In this document: positions 38,801 through 44,200 of the stretch, piece after piece | Position numbering within the stretch: position 1 is the stretch's first letter | Layout: every line of letters starts with the position of its first letter | Assembly (NCBI GenBank): GCA_032622095.1 | Contig: CP136067.1 | Location: 53,361,899 to 53,425,898, forward strand | Source: Siphonodentalium dalli | Lineage: Eukaryota > Mollusca > Scaphopoda > Gadilida > Siphonodentaliidae | Direction: 5' to 3' | Length of the DNA stretch: 64,000 nt | Position numbers and translations under genes: made by a program | Notes under the pieces: model-generated | Told to the model about the DNA's origin: nothing | The model's database searches: none | What the model saw: the letters and a program-made list of their open reading frames with translations, nothing else

Positions 38801-39590
38801 TGCATTCTCTTATATATGCGAGGCGACCTATGGTCGACTCGCATATATAAGAGAATGCATTGGCACAGGGCCCTTCTGTTGGGTAAAGGGTTAACTCAAT
38901 AACCCAAACTCTCTCACTCAGTTCTAAAATTATACATTGGAATGGTCTAGTCTTCATTTGCTGGAATATTCATAAAACTTAAGCAGAGAACAGGCAGAGA
39001 AGCACCCTATTAATTCCTGTTCATTCGTAAAGCTCAGATCAGTAAGATCAATATTAGGCTTGTAAGGTAAGGTAATGTAAGGTAAGGCAAGGCAAAGTAA
39101 GGTAAGGAAATGCTTTATTCTCACCCACTACAATGGAACATGAGAACACATATTTACATTATTTACAGCCGCAAATATCCCGGCAGTTAGTTCCGGATAT
39201 TTGGAACCTACATATAAAGTTAATACATATAAAAAAGTGAATACATATGAATAATGAGACACATAATTTAAACCATCGCAGACACAATATAAGATTACAT
39301 TATTATGACGGAACTTCAATTTAATAACTCTGCAATGTTATAGGAATGTTTTTTTCTAATATTTCTCTATCTGCTTCACATGATGCTGTATCCAACAGTG
39401 AAATATCTCTATAACATACAGCATTCATCCAACAAGTAAATTTGCTGCTAATTATATTCTCACTTTTGGTTTTCTTTGAGAAATCGTCAATAAAGTGCCC
39501 GAGCGTCTTGTGCCTTAAGACGAGTTTTCTCCCTTCACTCAGCATCTCTTTCCCTTCTATTTTATAAAATCCAGATCCGTTTGTTAGACT
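8594..39590 (-). CDS. Gene 2: multi-exon ankyrin-repeat protein
   Basis: Fourteen exons, listed separately, join in consistent phase into about 651 codons ending in TAA at 8594. Visible residues 1-135 form an N-terminal region without a domain I can name. Ankyrin-type repeats follow at about 135-167, 168-200, 263-294, 295-324, 325-362, 365-396, 405-436, 479-511 and 512-545, recognised by G-x-T-P-L-H or S-A-L-H helices and GAD turns. After a short helical segment (546-574) the tail is Ser/Arg/Pro-rich and ends in a TLPPIQ sequence. Ankyrin arrays usually bind other proteins; I cannot say which. No signal peptide or membrane segment is visible. The first exon starts in phase 0, so upstream coding sequence is missing or unrecognised; the ATG split between the first two exons (residue 43) is an alternative start. 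I do not recognise the ortholog. Confidence 0.85.
8827..10066. other. Last intron of gene 2, left part
   Basis: AT-rich intron sequence. I see no exon, hairpin or named repeat. Short open frames around 9440-9900 have neither splice-site support nor domain features. Confidence 0.5.
10067..10200. repeat. 134-bp foldback
   Basis: Outer arms TCTCAAACTCGTTCTATTTT and AAATAGTAACTCGTTTGAGA are complementary, and inner arms around ATTTATCAACCTCGTCCACT pair with GTGAACTCGGTTGATAAAT. The loop contains GCCTCGGTAAACCTCGGC. It resembles a small palindromic MITE, but no target duplication was found. Confidence 0.65.
10800..11642. mobile_element. TTAA MITE family C copy expanded by a minisatellite
   Basis: The left side has the family C subterminal GAATGGATTCTCCCAATCAG. 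The right side has AAGTTCAACAAACAGCCC, the opposing GTGTTGAACTTGTTAGCTGA and a TTAA at 11639-11642. Between them the internal ATTCATTTGTAGGGATGTTC sequence has been amplified into the 35-bp array. The left TTAA end is degraded. Confidence 0.6.
10929..11500. repeat. 35-bp minisatellite, about 16 copies
   Basis: The unit ATATAGATTCATTTGTAGGG plus ATGTTCAGATGTCCC repeats about sixteen times with a period near 35 bp. Variants alternate CAGATG/AAGATG/CATATG and GTCCC/GTTCC, so copies differ by point changes rather than length. It arises from a sequence found once in each family C element. Confidence 0.85.
11643..12216. other. Intronic stretch without recognised features
   Basis: AT-rich sequence between two TTAA elements inside the last intron of gene 2. 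No exon or repeat recognised. Confidence 0.5.
12217..12574. mobile_element. TTAA MITE family A, copy with deleted hairpin arm
   Basis: TTAA plus CCCTTTACCCAACAAAACGG at the left and TGTTGTGTAAAGGG plus TTAA at the right. Compared with other copies, half of the first hairpin (before CCATAGGTCGCC) is missing, while the second hairpin is intact. Confidence 0.8.
12932..13018 (-). CDS. Gene 2 exon (residues 546-575)
   Basis: Bounded by acceptor TTTTCCAG and donor GTAAATTC. It encodes a helical segment that includes FDQISDFEEWIESGYFSEEI, following directly on the last ankyrin repeat. Entry and exit are both phase 1, fitting the neighbouring exons. Confidence 0.85.
13145..13533. mobile_element. TTAA MITE family A, copy between two gene 2 exons
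   Basis: TTAA and CCCTTTACCCAACAAAACGG at the left, TGTTGGATAAAGGG and TTAA at the right, two mirrored hairpins inside. It sits about 130 bp upstream of an exon acceptor, so it is a recent-looking intronic insertion. Confidence 0.85.
13911..14119 (-). CDS. Gene 2 exon with two ankyrin repeats (residues 476-546)
   Basis: Bounded by acceptor GTTTTAG and donor GTGGGGGC. It encodes two clear ankyrin repeats with HSALHCAAGMAESTEILEAL, GAGINMAND and then EGCTPLFFATQ and EQGADYRHKN. It completes codon S476 and leaves one base for G546. One of the strongest coding signals in the window. Confidence 0.9.
14120..14589. other. Intronic stretch without recognised features
   Basis: AT-rich intron sequence of gene 2 with no exon or repeat I can name. 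Confidence 0.5.
14590..14757. mobile_element. Family C remnant carrying a nested half Tc1-like MITE
   Basis: Family C edges (GAATGGATTCTCCCATTCAG and a GGATGGGAGAA...GTGTTAA end) surround a half-copy of the Tc1-like foldback starting CAGTAATGCCCTAAATAATC at 14632 and stopping near its loop at about 14729. The second arm of the nested element is absent. Confidence 0.6.
15248..15505. mobile_element. TTAA MITE family B, copy 2
   Basis: TTAA at both ends, with CCCTTTCATGACGAGCGCT at the left and AGTCGTAGAAGGG at the right. Two diverged TATATATGTGAG hairpins inside. Non-coding. Confidence 0.75.
15885..15962 (-). CDS. Gene 2 exon (residues 450-476)
   Basis: Bounded by acceptor TGTTTCAG and donor GTAGGCTC, entering with one base and leaving with two. 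It encodes the second half of an ankyrin unit, IPLYGVEFLLENGADANPRY. Confidence 0.87.
16321..16790. repeat. GCCATAACTC-type composite block
   Basis: Starts with AAAAGCCGCTCAGCCACAAT, shared with the block at 21.2 kb. It holds two units of about 162 bp containing AAGTCGATAAGGACCATAAC and ends in GGATGG/GGACAGATGG simple sequence followed by CTATAGTCCCCCC. The order of units, GGAC-rich tail and C-run recurs elsewhere in the window. Non-coding. Confidence 0.65.
17300..18370. repeat. 174-bp tandem block with GGAC tail and terminal hairpin
   Basis: At least five units. AACATTTCCAGATAAACAAA recurs at about 17592, 17767, 17941 and 18115, and a diverged copy starts near 17419. The array ends in GGACGGACGTACGGACGGAC simple repeats, then a perfect short hairpin (ATACCCCCC, T-run, A-run, GGGGGTAT). 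Open frames on the minus strand merely reflect the repeat. Confidence 0.8.
18668..19056. mobile_element. TTAA MITE family A, copy with mutated right target
   Basis: TTAA and CCCTTTTCCCAACAAACCGG at the left, TGTTGGGTAAAGGG at the right, followed by ATAA instead of TTAA. Both hairpins are intact. Located about 250 bp from a gene 2 exon. Confidence 0.8.
19309..19389 (-). CDS. Gene 2 exon (residues 423-450)
   Basis: Bounded by acceptor TTTTCCAG and donor GTAAGTAG. It completes W423 and encodes FKCQEQDIMLRRILTEQVK, the end of one ankyrin unit and a linker. It leaves two bases for L450. Confidence 0.87.
19773..19948 (-). CDS. Gene 2 exon (residues 365-423)
   Basis: Bounded by acceptor TTATTTCAG and donor GTTAGTCT. 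It encodes an ankyrin repeat (LLPIHCCAMQGRTDVLKMLL), an acidic insertion LSEEEEKV and the start of the next repeat (LVHLAIANDFLDCAKW). The donor is GTTAGT, less usual than GTAAGT. Confidence 0.88.
19986..20110. mobile_element. GAGGTCCCCAGAGG hairpin, copy
   Basis: Inverted arms contain GCAGAATGATGTCCCCAGAG and CTGGGGACCTCATTCTGC around a short loop. Outer ends have diverged from CAGGCCTC. Intronic, 38 bases beyond an exon of gene 2. Confidence 0.65.
20111..21207. other. Gene 2 large intron, unannotated part
   Basis: No exon recognised. About 45 bp at 20137-20181 (GTAAGTGCTGTCCCTCCAGA onward) also occurs at 37748-37790 between two Tc1-like fragments, so it is probably a mobile-element fragment of unknown type. 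Confidence 0.5.
21208..22345. repeat. GCCATAACTC-type composite block, long copy
   Basis: Begins AAAAAGGCCGCTCGGCCACA, matching the block at 16.3 kb. Several diverged units follow, each with a GGGCCATAACTC-like phrase and AAAGTTATCATCCGGAAAC. It ends with GGACGCACGGACACACGGAC simple sequence. Several minus-strand open frames here are by-products of the repeat. Confidence 0.65.
22346..22722. repeat. Foldback with about 55-bp arms
   Basis: The left arm TTTACATTTGAACCTTATGT... ACGTCCAAGTGTGCCTTATG pairs with the right arm CATAAGGCACACATGGACGT ... AAGGTTCAAATGTAAACA. The centre contains a small palindrome around CATAAGACGTACGG and no coding frame. Candidate non-autonomous DNA element; target duplication not identified. 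Confidence 0.7.
22723..24739. other. Gene 2 large intron, unannotated part
   Basis: No exon recognised. Small features only: a direct repeat of CTGCTGACAGATCGAT near 23400-23440 and a C-run at 23939-23949 following GCATAGCCAGGGGGGC. Confidence 0.5.
24740..25410. repeat. GCCATAACTC-type block, four 150-bp units plus GGAC microsatellite
   Basis: AAAGGGCCATA(A/T) landmarks recur about every 150 bp, with AATTCTAAGTCGAAAAAGGG, AACCCATATTCGAACTCGAT and ACCAAATTTGGTTCCGATCA in each unit. A (GGAC/AGAC)n microsatellite lies at about 25355-25408. Units are 85-95 percent alike by eye. Non-coding. Confidence 0.8.
25645..25746 (+). mobile_element. Probable LINE 3' end with (ATTCT)n tail
   Basis: The sequence runs GTAGTAACTTGTAATATTGT ... 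AATAAAATATTCTATTCTAT and stops in a short pentamer tail, as typical of some non-LTR elements. No coding part is attached, so only the 3' terminus is present. Confidence 0.45.
26034..26160. repeat. Imperfect inverted repeat at the satellite edge
   Basis: GTGACATGGTCCATGGCCTC pairs with GAGGGCATGTCCATGTCAC, and GAGTCCATATC with GATATGGACGTC, around a small loop. It lies directly upstream of satellite-like ACATTATCTTATTTGTTATC. Confidence 0.55.
26185..27146 (+). mobile_element. 5'-truncated L2/CR1-like LINE fragment, reverse transcriptase C-terminal part
   Basis: Frames at 26185-26395 and 26518-26928 read DSQLYVHF, WMTDNFLKLNPDKTELIYIG, LVHTFVTSRIDCNSLLFG, LQPVQNCAARIVTKTKKFD and LHWLSVEQRIHFKVLLFTYK. 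These follow the conserved order of CR1/L2/Jockey-type reverse transcriptases after the catalytic box. Stops and frame changes separate the pieces, so it is dead. The 3' end is ATTATTATTA. It interrupts a satellite unit after GGGATAAATGG, and satellite resumes at CATGATCTTAGG. Confidence 0.85.
27151..28196. repeat. 90-bp satellite, 12 units of exactly constant length
   Basis: GGACATATATTACCACATTA recurs at 27151 and every 90 bp to 28141 with no insertion or deletion; the twelfth unit is cut near 28196. Units differ only by point variants (CTTTGG/CTTGGG, TTATATG/TTATTTG, GGCGACA/GGCAACA/TTGCGACA). All frames contain stops, so the 90-bp period is not coding. Related motifs TACCACATTATCT flank the array at 25.86-25.9 and 29.7-29.8 kb. 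Confidence 0.95.
28224..28516. mobile_element. TTAA MITE family C, complete copy
   Basis: TTAA and CCCTTTGTTTACTGAATGGA at the left, GTATTCAAAGGG and TTAA at the right. The interior has TTCATTTGTAGGGATGTTCT and an inverted pair AAGTTTAACAAACCACC / GTTTGTTGAACTTATTATCT. Inserted next to the satellite. Confidence 0.75.
28560..29702. mobile_element. Non-autonomous hAT-type element, 1.14 kb
   Basis: Ends CAGGCCTCAGC and GCTGAGGCCTG are exact inverted repeats, and TAGGGTAC is duplicated precisely at 28552-28559 and 29703-29710. Eight-base duplications with CAGG ends are diagnostic of hAT. The interior has GGCGACTCGGGCGAGATTGT near the left, a duplicated CGTCGGACTTTTTGAAGAGA near 29085-29115 and a CTCCCTAAATTTCCTG repeat near 29620-29650. 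No transposase is recognisable. Confidence 0.9.
29711..30160. repeat. Satellite-related flank and a decayed GGAC-tail block
   Basis: TACCACATTATCTTAGGACA and related words continue the satellite motif to about 29.8 kb. At 29995-30055 GCACGGACGGACACCGGCTA is followed by ATAGTCCCCCG, a T-run and CGGGAGACA, the terminal structure of the GCCATAACTC blocks. No exon. Confidence 0.5.
30161..30319 (-). CDS. Gene 2 exon (residues 312-364)
   Basis: Bounded by acceptor AAATACAG and donor GTAATCTA, phase 0 at both ends. It encodes ILLEAGADMHAED, then EGNTPLHVKCYGETG and CIEMLLNKGAILTKRN, that is the end of one ankyrin repeat and a full, slightly extended next repeat. A 10-kb intron follows. Confidence 0.9.
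30356..30611. mobile_element. TTAA MITE family C, copy
   Basis: TTAA followed by a family C end (CCTTTCTCTACTAAATGGAG after one inserted T), with GAGTATTTAGTATAGAAATG and TTAA at the right. It contains AATAAGTTCAACAACAG but lacks much of the inverted partner. Confidence 0.65.
30951..31414. mobile_element. Small non-autonomous hAT-type element, 464 bp
   Basis: The left end CAGGGTTCGCGCTG pairs with the right end CAGCGCGGACACTG, and ATGATTAG is duplicated exactly at 30943-30950 and 31415-31422. The body contains repeated TTTGGCAAAA words near both ends. Too short for a transposase. Lies in an intron of gene 2. Confidence 0.88.
31550..31804. mobile_element. TTAA MITE family C, complete copy
   Basis: TTAA and CCCTTTCTATACTAAATACT at the left, ATTTAGTATAGAAAGTG and TTAA at the right. 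A central hairpin has AATAAGTTCAACAAACAACC facing GTTGAACTTATTGTCTGAAC. Useful as a family reference because both ends and the hairpin are present. Confidence 0.8.
32244..32516. mobile_element. TTAA MITE family C, copy abutting an exon
   Basis: TTAA at both ends, CTCTTTCTTTACTGAATAAA at the left and TATTTAGTAAAGAAATTG at the right, central GTTCAAC/GTTGAAC hairpin. Its right border is only 7 bases from the splice donor of the next exon, a very close insertion. Confidence 0.75.
32524..32677 (-). CDS. Gene 2 exon with ankyrin repeats (residues 260-311)
   Basis: Bounded by acceptor TTTATAG and donor GTATGATT. It encodes NGSTILHTASYYGSSVLAKD, VDVNLRD and YKGATPLHRAKNTNIIQ, one full ankyrin repeat and the first half of the next. 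The second half is on the following exon, in phase 0. Confidence 0.9.
32678..33939. other. Intron without recognised features
   Basis: AT-rich intron of gene 2; no exon or repeat recognised on either strand. Confidence 0.5.
33940..34060 (-). CDS. Gene 2 exon (residues 220-260)
   Basis: Bounded by acceptor ATTGCAG and donor GTGAGTAA. It encodes LYEHYSQIVPKITEGDMDML and DVVLKDHVRETRKFCCLRS, a helical pair that looks like a degenerate ankyrin unit. Phases fit: two bases complete D220, two bases lead to R260. Confidence 0.85.
34061..34926. other. Intron with a decayed dispersed repeat
   Basis: About 34600-34850 shares GTCCCAATGGGACTACGGAT-like and AAAAGCTTGGACAAAATTAT phrases with 57720-58280, so it is another copy of that dispersed repeat. 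No exon. Confidence 0.5.
34927..35026 (-). CDS. Gene 2 exon (residues 187-220)
   Basis: Bounded by acceptor GTTTTCAG and donor GTGAGTTG. It encodes YLIEWGCDVHMKNSRKQSPI and ETVKNEEFKHYLV, finishing one ankyrin repeat and beginning another. Phase 0 entry, one base left over. Confidence 0.88.
35544..35748. mobile_element. TTAA MITE family D, palindromic copy
   Basis: TTAA, CCCTTTCAGTGCCAAGTCCG at the left, and the exact complement CGGACTTGGCACTGAAAGGG, TTAA at the right. The arms extend about 85 bases (GTATCAACCCATATTTCCTT) and leave a small loop. Non-coding. Confidence 0.85.
36407..36517 (-). CDS. Gene 2 exon (residues 150-186)
   Basis: Bounded by acceptor TATTTTAG and donor GTATGTAT, phase 0 both ends. 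It encodes DIMKLLMENYADFDLRN then FKASPLFSAIEGVQRRICH: the end of ankyrin repeat 1 and the first part of repeat 2. Its start joins naturally to any of the three possible GHF ends of the upstream exon. Confidence 0.9.
36556..36720. mobile_element. TTAA MITE family B, truncated copy
   Basis: Left TTAA with CCCTTTCTTGGGAGCTGCGC, then GATCCTGTGCCGGTG and one TATATATGCGAG hairpin. The right end is replaced by the unrelated repeat that starts near 36720. Confidence 0.6.
36721..36900. repeat. Dispersed repeat with GAGCTCAATCGGTCCAGC motif, copy 1
   Basis: GGGTGCTCGGACCTTCT, TTAGATAGGAAGTTTGGGCT and CAATCGGTCCAGCCGTTTTC match the copy at 48090-48290 in the same order. Both end in ATATATA-rich sequence after a GAAGTC phrase. 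Function and class unknown; probably the 3' part of a mobile element. Confidence 0.6.
36951..37388 (-). repeat. Tandem duplication of a gene 2 exon end with its splice donor
   Basis: CTTAC (donor complement) recurs at 37031, 37111, 37213 and 37315, with a CTCAC variant at 36951. Spacings are 80, 80, 102 and 102 bases. The three 102-type units keep a GNSALHWAC(K/R)NGHF coding end followed by GTAAG. The two 80-bp units have lost about 22 bases of it. The reading frame stays open through all three long units. Confidence 0.85.
37320..37562 (-). CDS. Gene 2 exon (residues 69-149), first ankyrin repeat
   Basis: The acceptor TCGTTCCAG abuts 37562 and the donor after GHF is GTAAGT at 37319. It encodes VFIEAPSRNKQLKNGAVFLY, FIRAAKENEYEQVERMI and GNSALHWACKNGHF. 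The exon could instead extend to 37218 or 37116 through in-frame tandem copies with equivalent donors. I chose the shortest because the extra copies insert a non-ankyrin linker (VSKILDPYYNNIYQL). Confidence 0.82.
37687..37901. mobile_element. Two half copies of the Tc1-like MITE
   Basis: CAGTAAAGCCCTAAATAATC at 37687 and CAGTAATGCTCTAAATAATC at about 37793 each begin a left arm; neither has its complement. They are separated by a segment shared with 20137-20181. Right of the second copy lies ATC/TCATCATC simple sequence to about 38030. Confidence 0.65.
38159..38235 (-). CDS. Gene 2 exon (residues 43-68)
   Basis: Bounded by acceptor TTCAACAG and donor GTAGGTTT. It encodes NIRDMLKLPRMGVVEINPAQ and YPNYE. 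It begins with TG, so with a preceding A the junction codon is ATG. An in-exon ATG (38219-38221) is another possible start. Confidence 0.82.
38495..38894. mobile_element. TTAA MITE family A, complete copy
   Basis: TTAA, CCCTTTACCCAACAAAACGG, two mirrored TATATATGCGAG hairpins, TGTTGGGTAAAGGG, TTAA. A good family reference. Its right TTAA is followed at once by family C-like sequence. Confidence 0.87.
38891..39040. mobile_element. Family C remnant abutting family A
   Basis: After the shared TTAA come CTCTCACTCAGTTCTAAAAT, TACATTGGAATGGTCTAGTC and TTCATTTGCTGGAATATTCA, the left half of family C. The right half is missing. Confidence 0.5.
39059..39330 (-). mobile_element. Possible non-LTR 3' end with (CCTTA)n tail
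   Basis: On the minus strand GTGGGTGAGAATAAAGCATT runs into CCTTACCTTACTTTGCCTTG repeats at 39059-39110. AATAAAG followed by a pentamer tail is common for LINE 3' ends. The upstream part is uncharacterised, so class and left limit are guesses. Confidence 0.4.
39464..39590 (-). CDS. Gene 2 most upstream exon recognised (residues 1-42)
   Basis: A strong pyrimidine tract and acceptor CCTTTTTCTATCCAG precede 39590; the donor after AAAACCAAAA is GTGAGAAT. It encodes SLTNGSGFYKIEGKEMLSEG, RKLVLRHKTLGHFIDDFSKK and TK, and its last base A joins TG of the next exon as ATG. The frame stays open another 120 bases into the intron, so an alternative ending at TAA (39321) cannot be excluded. Confidence 0.6.
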
Positions 39591-41004
39591 CTGGATAGAA
39601 AAAGGAGATAAATTAAAGCTGTGAATTGGTCTGCAGTCAATTTGTTTTACCAAGTCTAAGTAACACCAAATAAATCAACAGAACACAATGCGCATCTTAA
39701 TCAAGAATCTTTCATCGATTGAGACGGTGCAATTCAATATTTCACGAAAACGGAGCTTGAATGAAATGTGACTGTGTGCCATCCGCAACGGGTTCGCTAA
39801 AAGATTCTAGATTACGATTCAAGTTATGTTCTGTATTTATTCCAACCCTTGTGTCGGATAAGTTCAATCCATAAAGCCAAAAAAAAAATTTTGGTTCTCA
39901 GGCCCCGCCGCATTGAATAAAAAGGGCCGCATTAGGCCTTTTTATTGCAATGCCTGATGTTATGACAAAAAAACTTACGAAAAAATAAATTTGAAAAAAA
40001 AAAAAGTGACTTGCAGGCTTACAACATGAAGTAGATGACTACAATTAAGAAAATGATTAGCTGATCCTCATGCTCTTCTTACAATTAGTCATTGTGAACA
40101 ACTTACACTAATTGTAACTTTATACAATTGAAAGGCACAGGACTAAATTCAGGATCACATATTAGAATGGGGAGGTATCAGTTTTTAGACAACAATAACA
40201 GTAGTTAATGTCAGGGGCATTATATATTGTTAGGTAATCCCAGTCATACACTGGTAGTACAATGTCATTTTTATATAAGACTAAATGAGTTTATATGCAT
40301 AACAGTTCCCTCTACCATTCTGGTTATTACTAGACAGAGGAAGGTATCTTTGTCCATGCTTACTATGCGCAGAAAAAAATAAAAAATAAAAATAAAACCC
40401 TCCCTCCCTCATTGATTTGAACAAAAAATTGCCCGAGAACCAAAACACTTTTTTTTTGGCCTTTAAACTGTAACCACTATTGATAATATAACTACTTTTA
40501 AAATGATTTAAGTCGGATGAAAAACTGGTAAATATCTGTGCAACACCAGGAGCGGTTTGTTGACATTATGTATGTCCTCACTCTTGACAATAAACTGAAG
40601 TTACAGCTTGTATTCCACTTGTGTTATACAACAATATGTATTCAATGGCTTGGATTACTTTGAATACATGTGCCTCGCATCAACGGGTGTGTAATAAATA
40701 GTTCTCAAGCACCTCTCTCATCACCCGGAGAGAACATCACTATCATCAAATTATTCCAGAATTATCCGAAAATTAACAACTAAATCTTTCATTTATTCAC
40801 AAATTATAAAAGTAGATAAGATTTTTTTGAAGAATAGCAATAGTTAAATATTATTGGATGATTAGATTCTATGGATTGTTGGATTTAATTCCATAAAATA
40901 TTCTACATATGTACATTTCTTGAATTCTTAGAAAATTATCTAATAAATAAAACGCCCCCCTCCCCCATTCAAATTCCATATAAAATTGCATGGGAAACAT
41001 TGTA
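39591..41004. other. Gap between gene 2 exons and gene 1 end
   Basis: Contains the missing 5' part of gene 2 or a promoter, if two genes are correct. I could not define an upstream exon ending in phase 0. A-rich runs occur at 39879-39888 and 39994-40005. No repeat family recognised. Confidence 0.4.
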
Positions 41005-41010
41005 TTTATT
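41005..41010 (-). terminator. Candidate polyadenylation signal of gene 1
   Basis: AATAAA on the minus strand, about 140 bases past the gene 1 stop codon. The position is typical for a short 3' UTR, but no transcript evidence is available. Confidence 0.5.
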
Positions 41011-41151
41011 TCTAAGGTCCTACCTTCAAAGATGCCCTGTACATTTCGAGGGTCCACATATCGGACAGTTACAGAAACAACAGTGTCTCACCAAATGCTG
41101 CTTTAGTGATCATAATTAATTTTGTAACAATGCGAATGATGAGGTGTTTTT

Positions 41152-41256
41152 TCAATAGTTACTTCTACTTTGCTGTTCACTGTGAGCAATCTTCATGGCA
41201 GGTTGTGGAATTGCAACGACAGGCTGAAAATGCTTGAAACCTGTCATGGTGACAGG
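41152..41256 (-). CDS. Gene 1 terminal exon (residues 385-418 and TGA)
   Basis: Acceptor CATTTTACAG, then PVTMTGFKHFQPVVAIPQPA and MKIAHSEQQSRSNY before TGA at 41152-41154. AATAAA follows within 150 bases. A weak internal donor (GTAACT or GTAGAA) could bypass the stop toward a VRYVDPRNVQGIFE frame just downstream. Confidence 0.72.
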   Translation of the reverse strand, partial: PVTMTGFKHFQPVVAIPQPAMKIAHSEQQSRSNY

Positions 41257-44200
41257 CTGTAAAATGGAAATATTAACTAATTATAACAAGGCTTGTATAT
41301 CATACAGAATAGTCTTCAATAATATTTTAGCCTTTTTTTCACTGAATGGATTCTCCCAATCTATTATAAAAGTATACATTAGAACGGTCTAGTCTTCATT
41401 TGTAGGGATGTTCAGATAGTATAAGAATATTACAGTGAGAAAAACACTCTAAGGATTCAATATTGTTTTTGAACTTATTAGCTGAAAATTCCTTCAAATC
41501 AATAAATGGGAATTGGTAAATAACCTTCAGCAAGTATTCAGTTATCAACGGGTTAATAAATCTTACCAAATTTATAACATAAGATAGTGACAGGTCATTA
41601 ATGGTGATATTCCGGGGGACAGCCAGTGTGTCAAATCGACCCTTTATCTTCTCACGAATCAATGATCGAGTCTGTAAATAAAATTAATTAATATAAACAA
41701 ACCATTCACTGTTTTGTCATGGAAACTACCATGACATGGCAGCCAATACATGCCAATGAAAACTCTCATATGTGTGAAACTTGCCAATTCAAGTACCTCA
41801 TGCCAAGGAAATGGCCACTAATATAATAGGTCTTTGGCTTCTTGCCATATCCATTTCACTTTTTCACATTATTATATTGACATATGCGAACAAAATATTA
41901 GTTACACTATACATTGTAGTATCTAATCCTTGAAAGTAAATAATTTATGTTCATCTAATCAATTAAATATAGCTTTCTGACTTTTAAATTTATATATCGG
42001 TCATTAACCAAACTTTGCTTGATAGAACCCCAAAATTACACAATTTGGTAAGAGGTATCTCAAAACATACCTAAGAGGAAGATTTGCGAACAAATTCATT
42101 GAGATAGCACTGAAAATGTTTTGTTTCTTCATTGAAAAATTTCCTTTCAGGAGATGAGTTTTTGAAGATATGACACAGTAAAATAATATTGCCCTAAAAC
42201 TACCATAAACGACATATAGGTCATTCCACCCGCCAACCTGTAAAACAACATAATTTCCTTCTAACTGCCAAAGGGTTAAATATATTTGAGCATTTTAGAT
42301 GAATAGAGAATGAATTACTGCTATGATAACCGATATACAATATTTTGCATGCATACCAGAATTCATACAGCTGACCCCTCCCATAACATGATTCATACCT
42401 CGTCCTGCACCTTCTCAACATGGCGAACCCATTTCTTGCAATATTCTACGTCAAATTTCCTCTCTAGTTTACCAATAGCTGCAGGAAAAAGTTACATTAA
42501 TATAATATGTTGTCTGCAAAAAAACAATAAGACAATAAGAACTACAACATCTTCTGCATCATAATTTTTTTTAGTTCAAATTATAAAACATGACTAAGGC
42601 AGCACAAAGTCAATTTCCTGAAACCCCAAACATGCATTTTTGTTTTATTTGCGTTCAATCTATTGTAGGAATTTTTAATCGGTACGAAATAATATTTTCT
42701 TAACAAGATATGTATCTCCTAATAAGTATTTGGACACTGGTTACACTTCATGCTTCGCACGTCATAGAAGAGTTTAAGGGATATAATGTGTGTAGTCATT
42801 ATCAATGCCCGCTAATCCACTTAGAACATTGCCAATTTTTTTTTTTCGATAGGCCAGCCGTAACTGAAATTATGCCGATTCATGCGATTGAATATTCCAT
42901 TATGGATTATGCAGTCTGAATCATTAATCTTCCTTCATGTGACGTCATATGAGGGACTACTAGTGACACACAATGTCAAACTTGAAAGGCTGTAAACAGT
43001 TGGCTTTTATCTACTGATTGTTTATACAGAAATGGCTGGACCCTCGGAGCTCTTTGCTAACCTGTTAATATCAGTAGGTATTGAAATGATACTAAATACC
43101 TGCGGGATATTTTTGTGCACTTGTCAAACGGAAGTGGCTATTAACGGCAACGTGACAGTCATTTATATAGAATCCCGAATCCCGAGTCAAGTAGAGTTCA
43201 CCCTCTTTTTCTTCCTCTTTGGTGTTCGATGTGTTTGGCCAAGTGCGTGGGGCGGGAGTTGGTTCCAACTGATAGGGGCCTATGAGTTTAGTCTCCCAGT
43301 TCTGGGCCAGCTGGCCGTACGTATGTGGCAGAAGAAGGTACCACATCAGAGGGAAAATCGGAGGCTCTCTTTGGTCACTAGAGAAGCGACTCTGGTCCAG
43401 AAGGAAGGCAGCCAGCTGGAACATATTTGACAAATTGATTCCCAATTGCACTCAGTGCAAACCACGCAAGGTGCGAGTTCATCGAAGCTAGGTTTCTCAA
43501 AATCACAGAGCAAACAATTACTAGACATTATTTTTTATTGAAAATTGTATGAAAATTTAATAATAAAACGACTTATCTTGCATAAGCGTAGAAGAAAAAG
43601 AGGGTGAACTCACCTTGACTCGGAATTTAATAGAAATGACTGTCACATGGTAATTGATAGCTACTTTCATTTAACAAGTGCGCAAAACATACTGTAGGTA
43701 CAAGGTACTTCGTACCAATTCATTACCTACGGATATGTAATGGGTTTAGCGAAGAAACGGCAGCTAAATTATTTTCTTAAACTCTTATACGACGTGCGAA
43801 GAATGAAACTTGTATAACCAACAGTTCAGTGTCTAAGATATCTTTGACAGAGATAAATGTGCAGTACTGAAATTAAACCTGGGGCTAACTAATATTAACG
43901 TCGCAGTGAAATGCTTCGTTGGCATATGCCCCAGAAATAAAATATAATACCATGTGTAGCATGATCTTCAAAAGGTTTTGGCCTGAGAAACTGAAAATTA
44001 ACTTTGCATGGCCTAAATTATAAACATGTGGTTATTCTAGAAAATGTATGATACACATATTTGAATTAAATGATTTCAGCTTCATGTTTTAAAAAAAAGG
44101 GGTAAACAACTTTTAAATATGATGAAGAAACAGCAAATTAAAGGTACTCTATCCGATTTGATTGTCCCTATATAATCAGATTCCAACAACAACAACATTT

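Noticed and set aside
39321-39463. Continuation of the gene 2 upstream exon frame to TAA
   Set aside because: A good donor at 39463 joins to the next exon as ATG in correct phase, so the continuation is more simply intron. It remains a possible alternative end.
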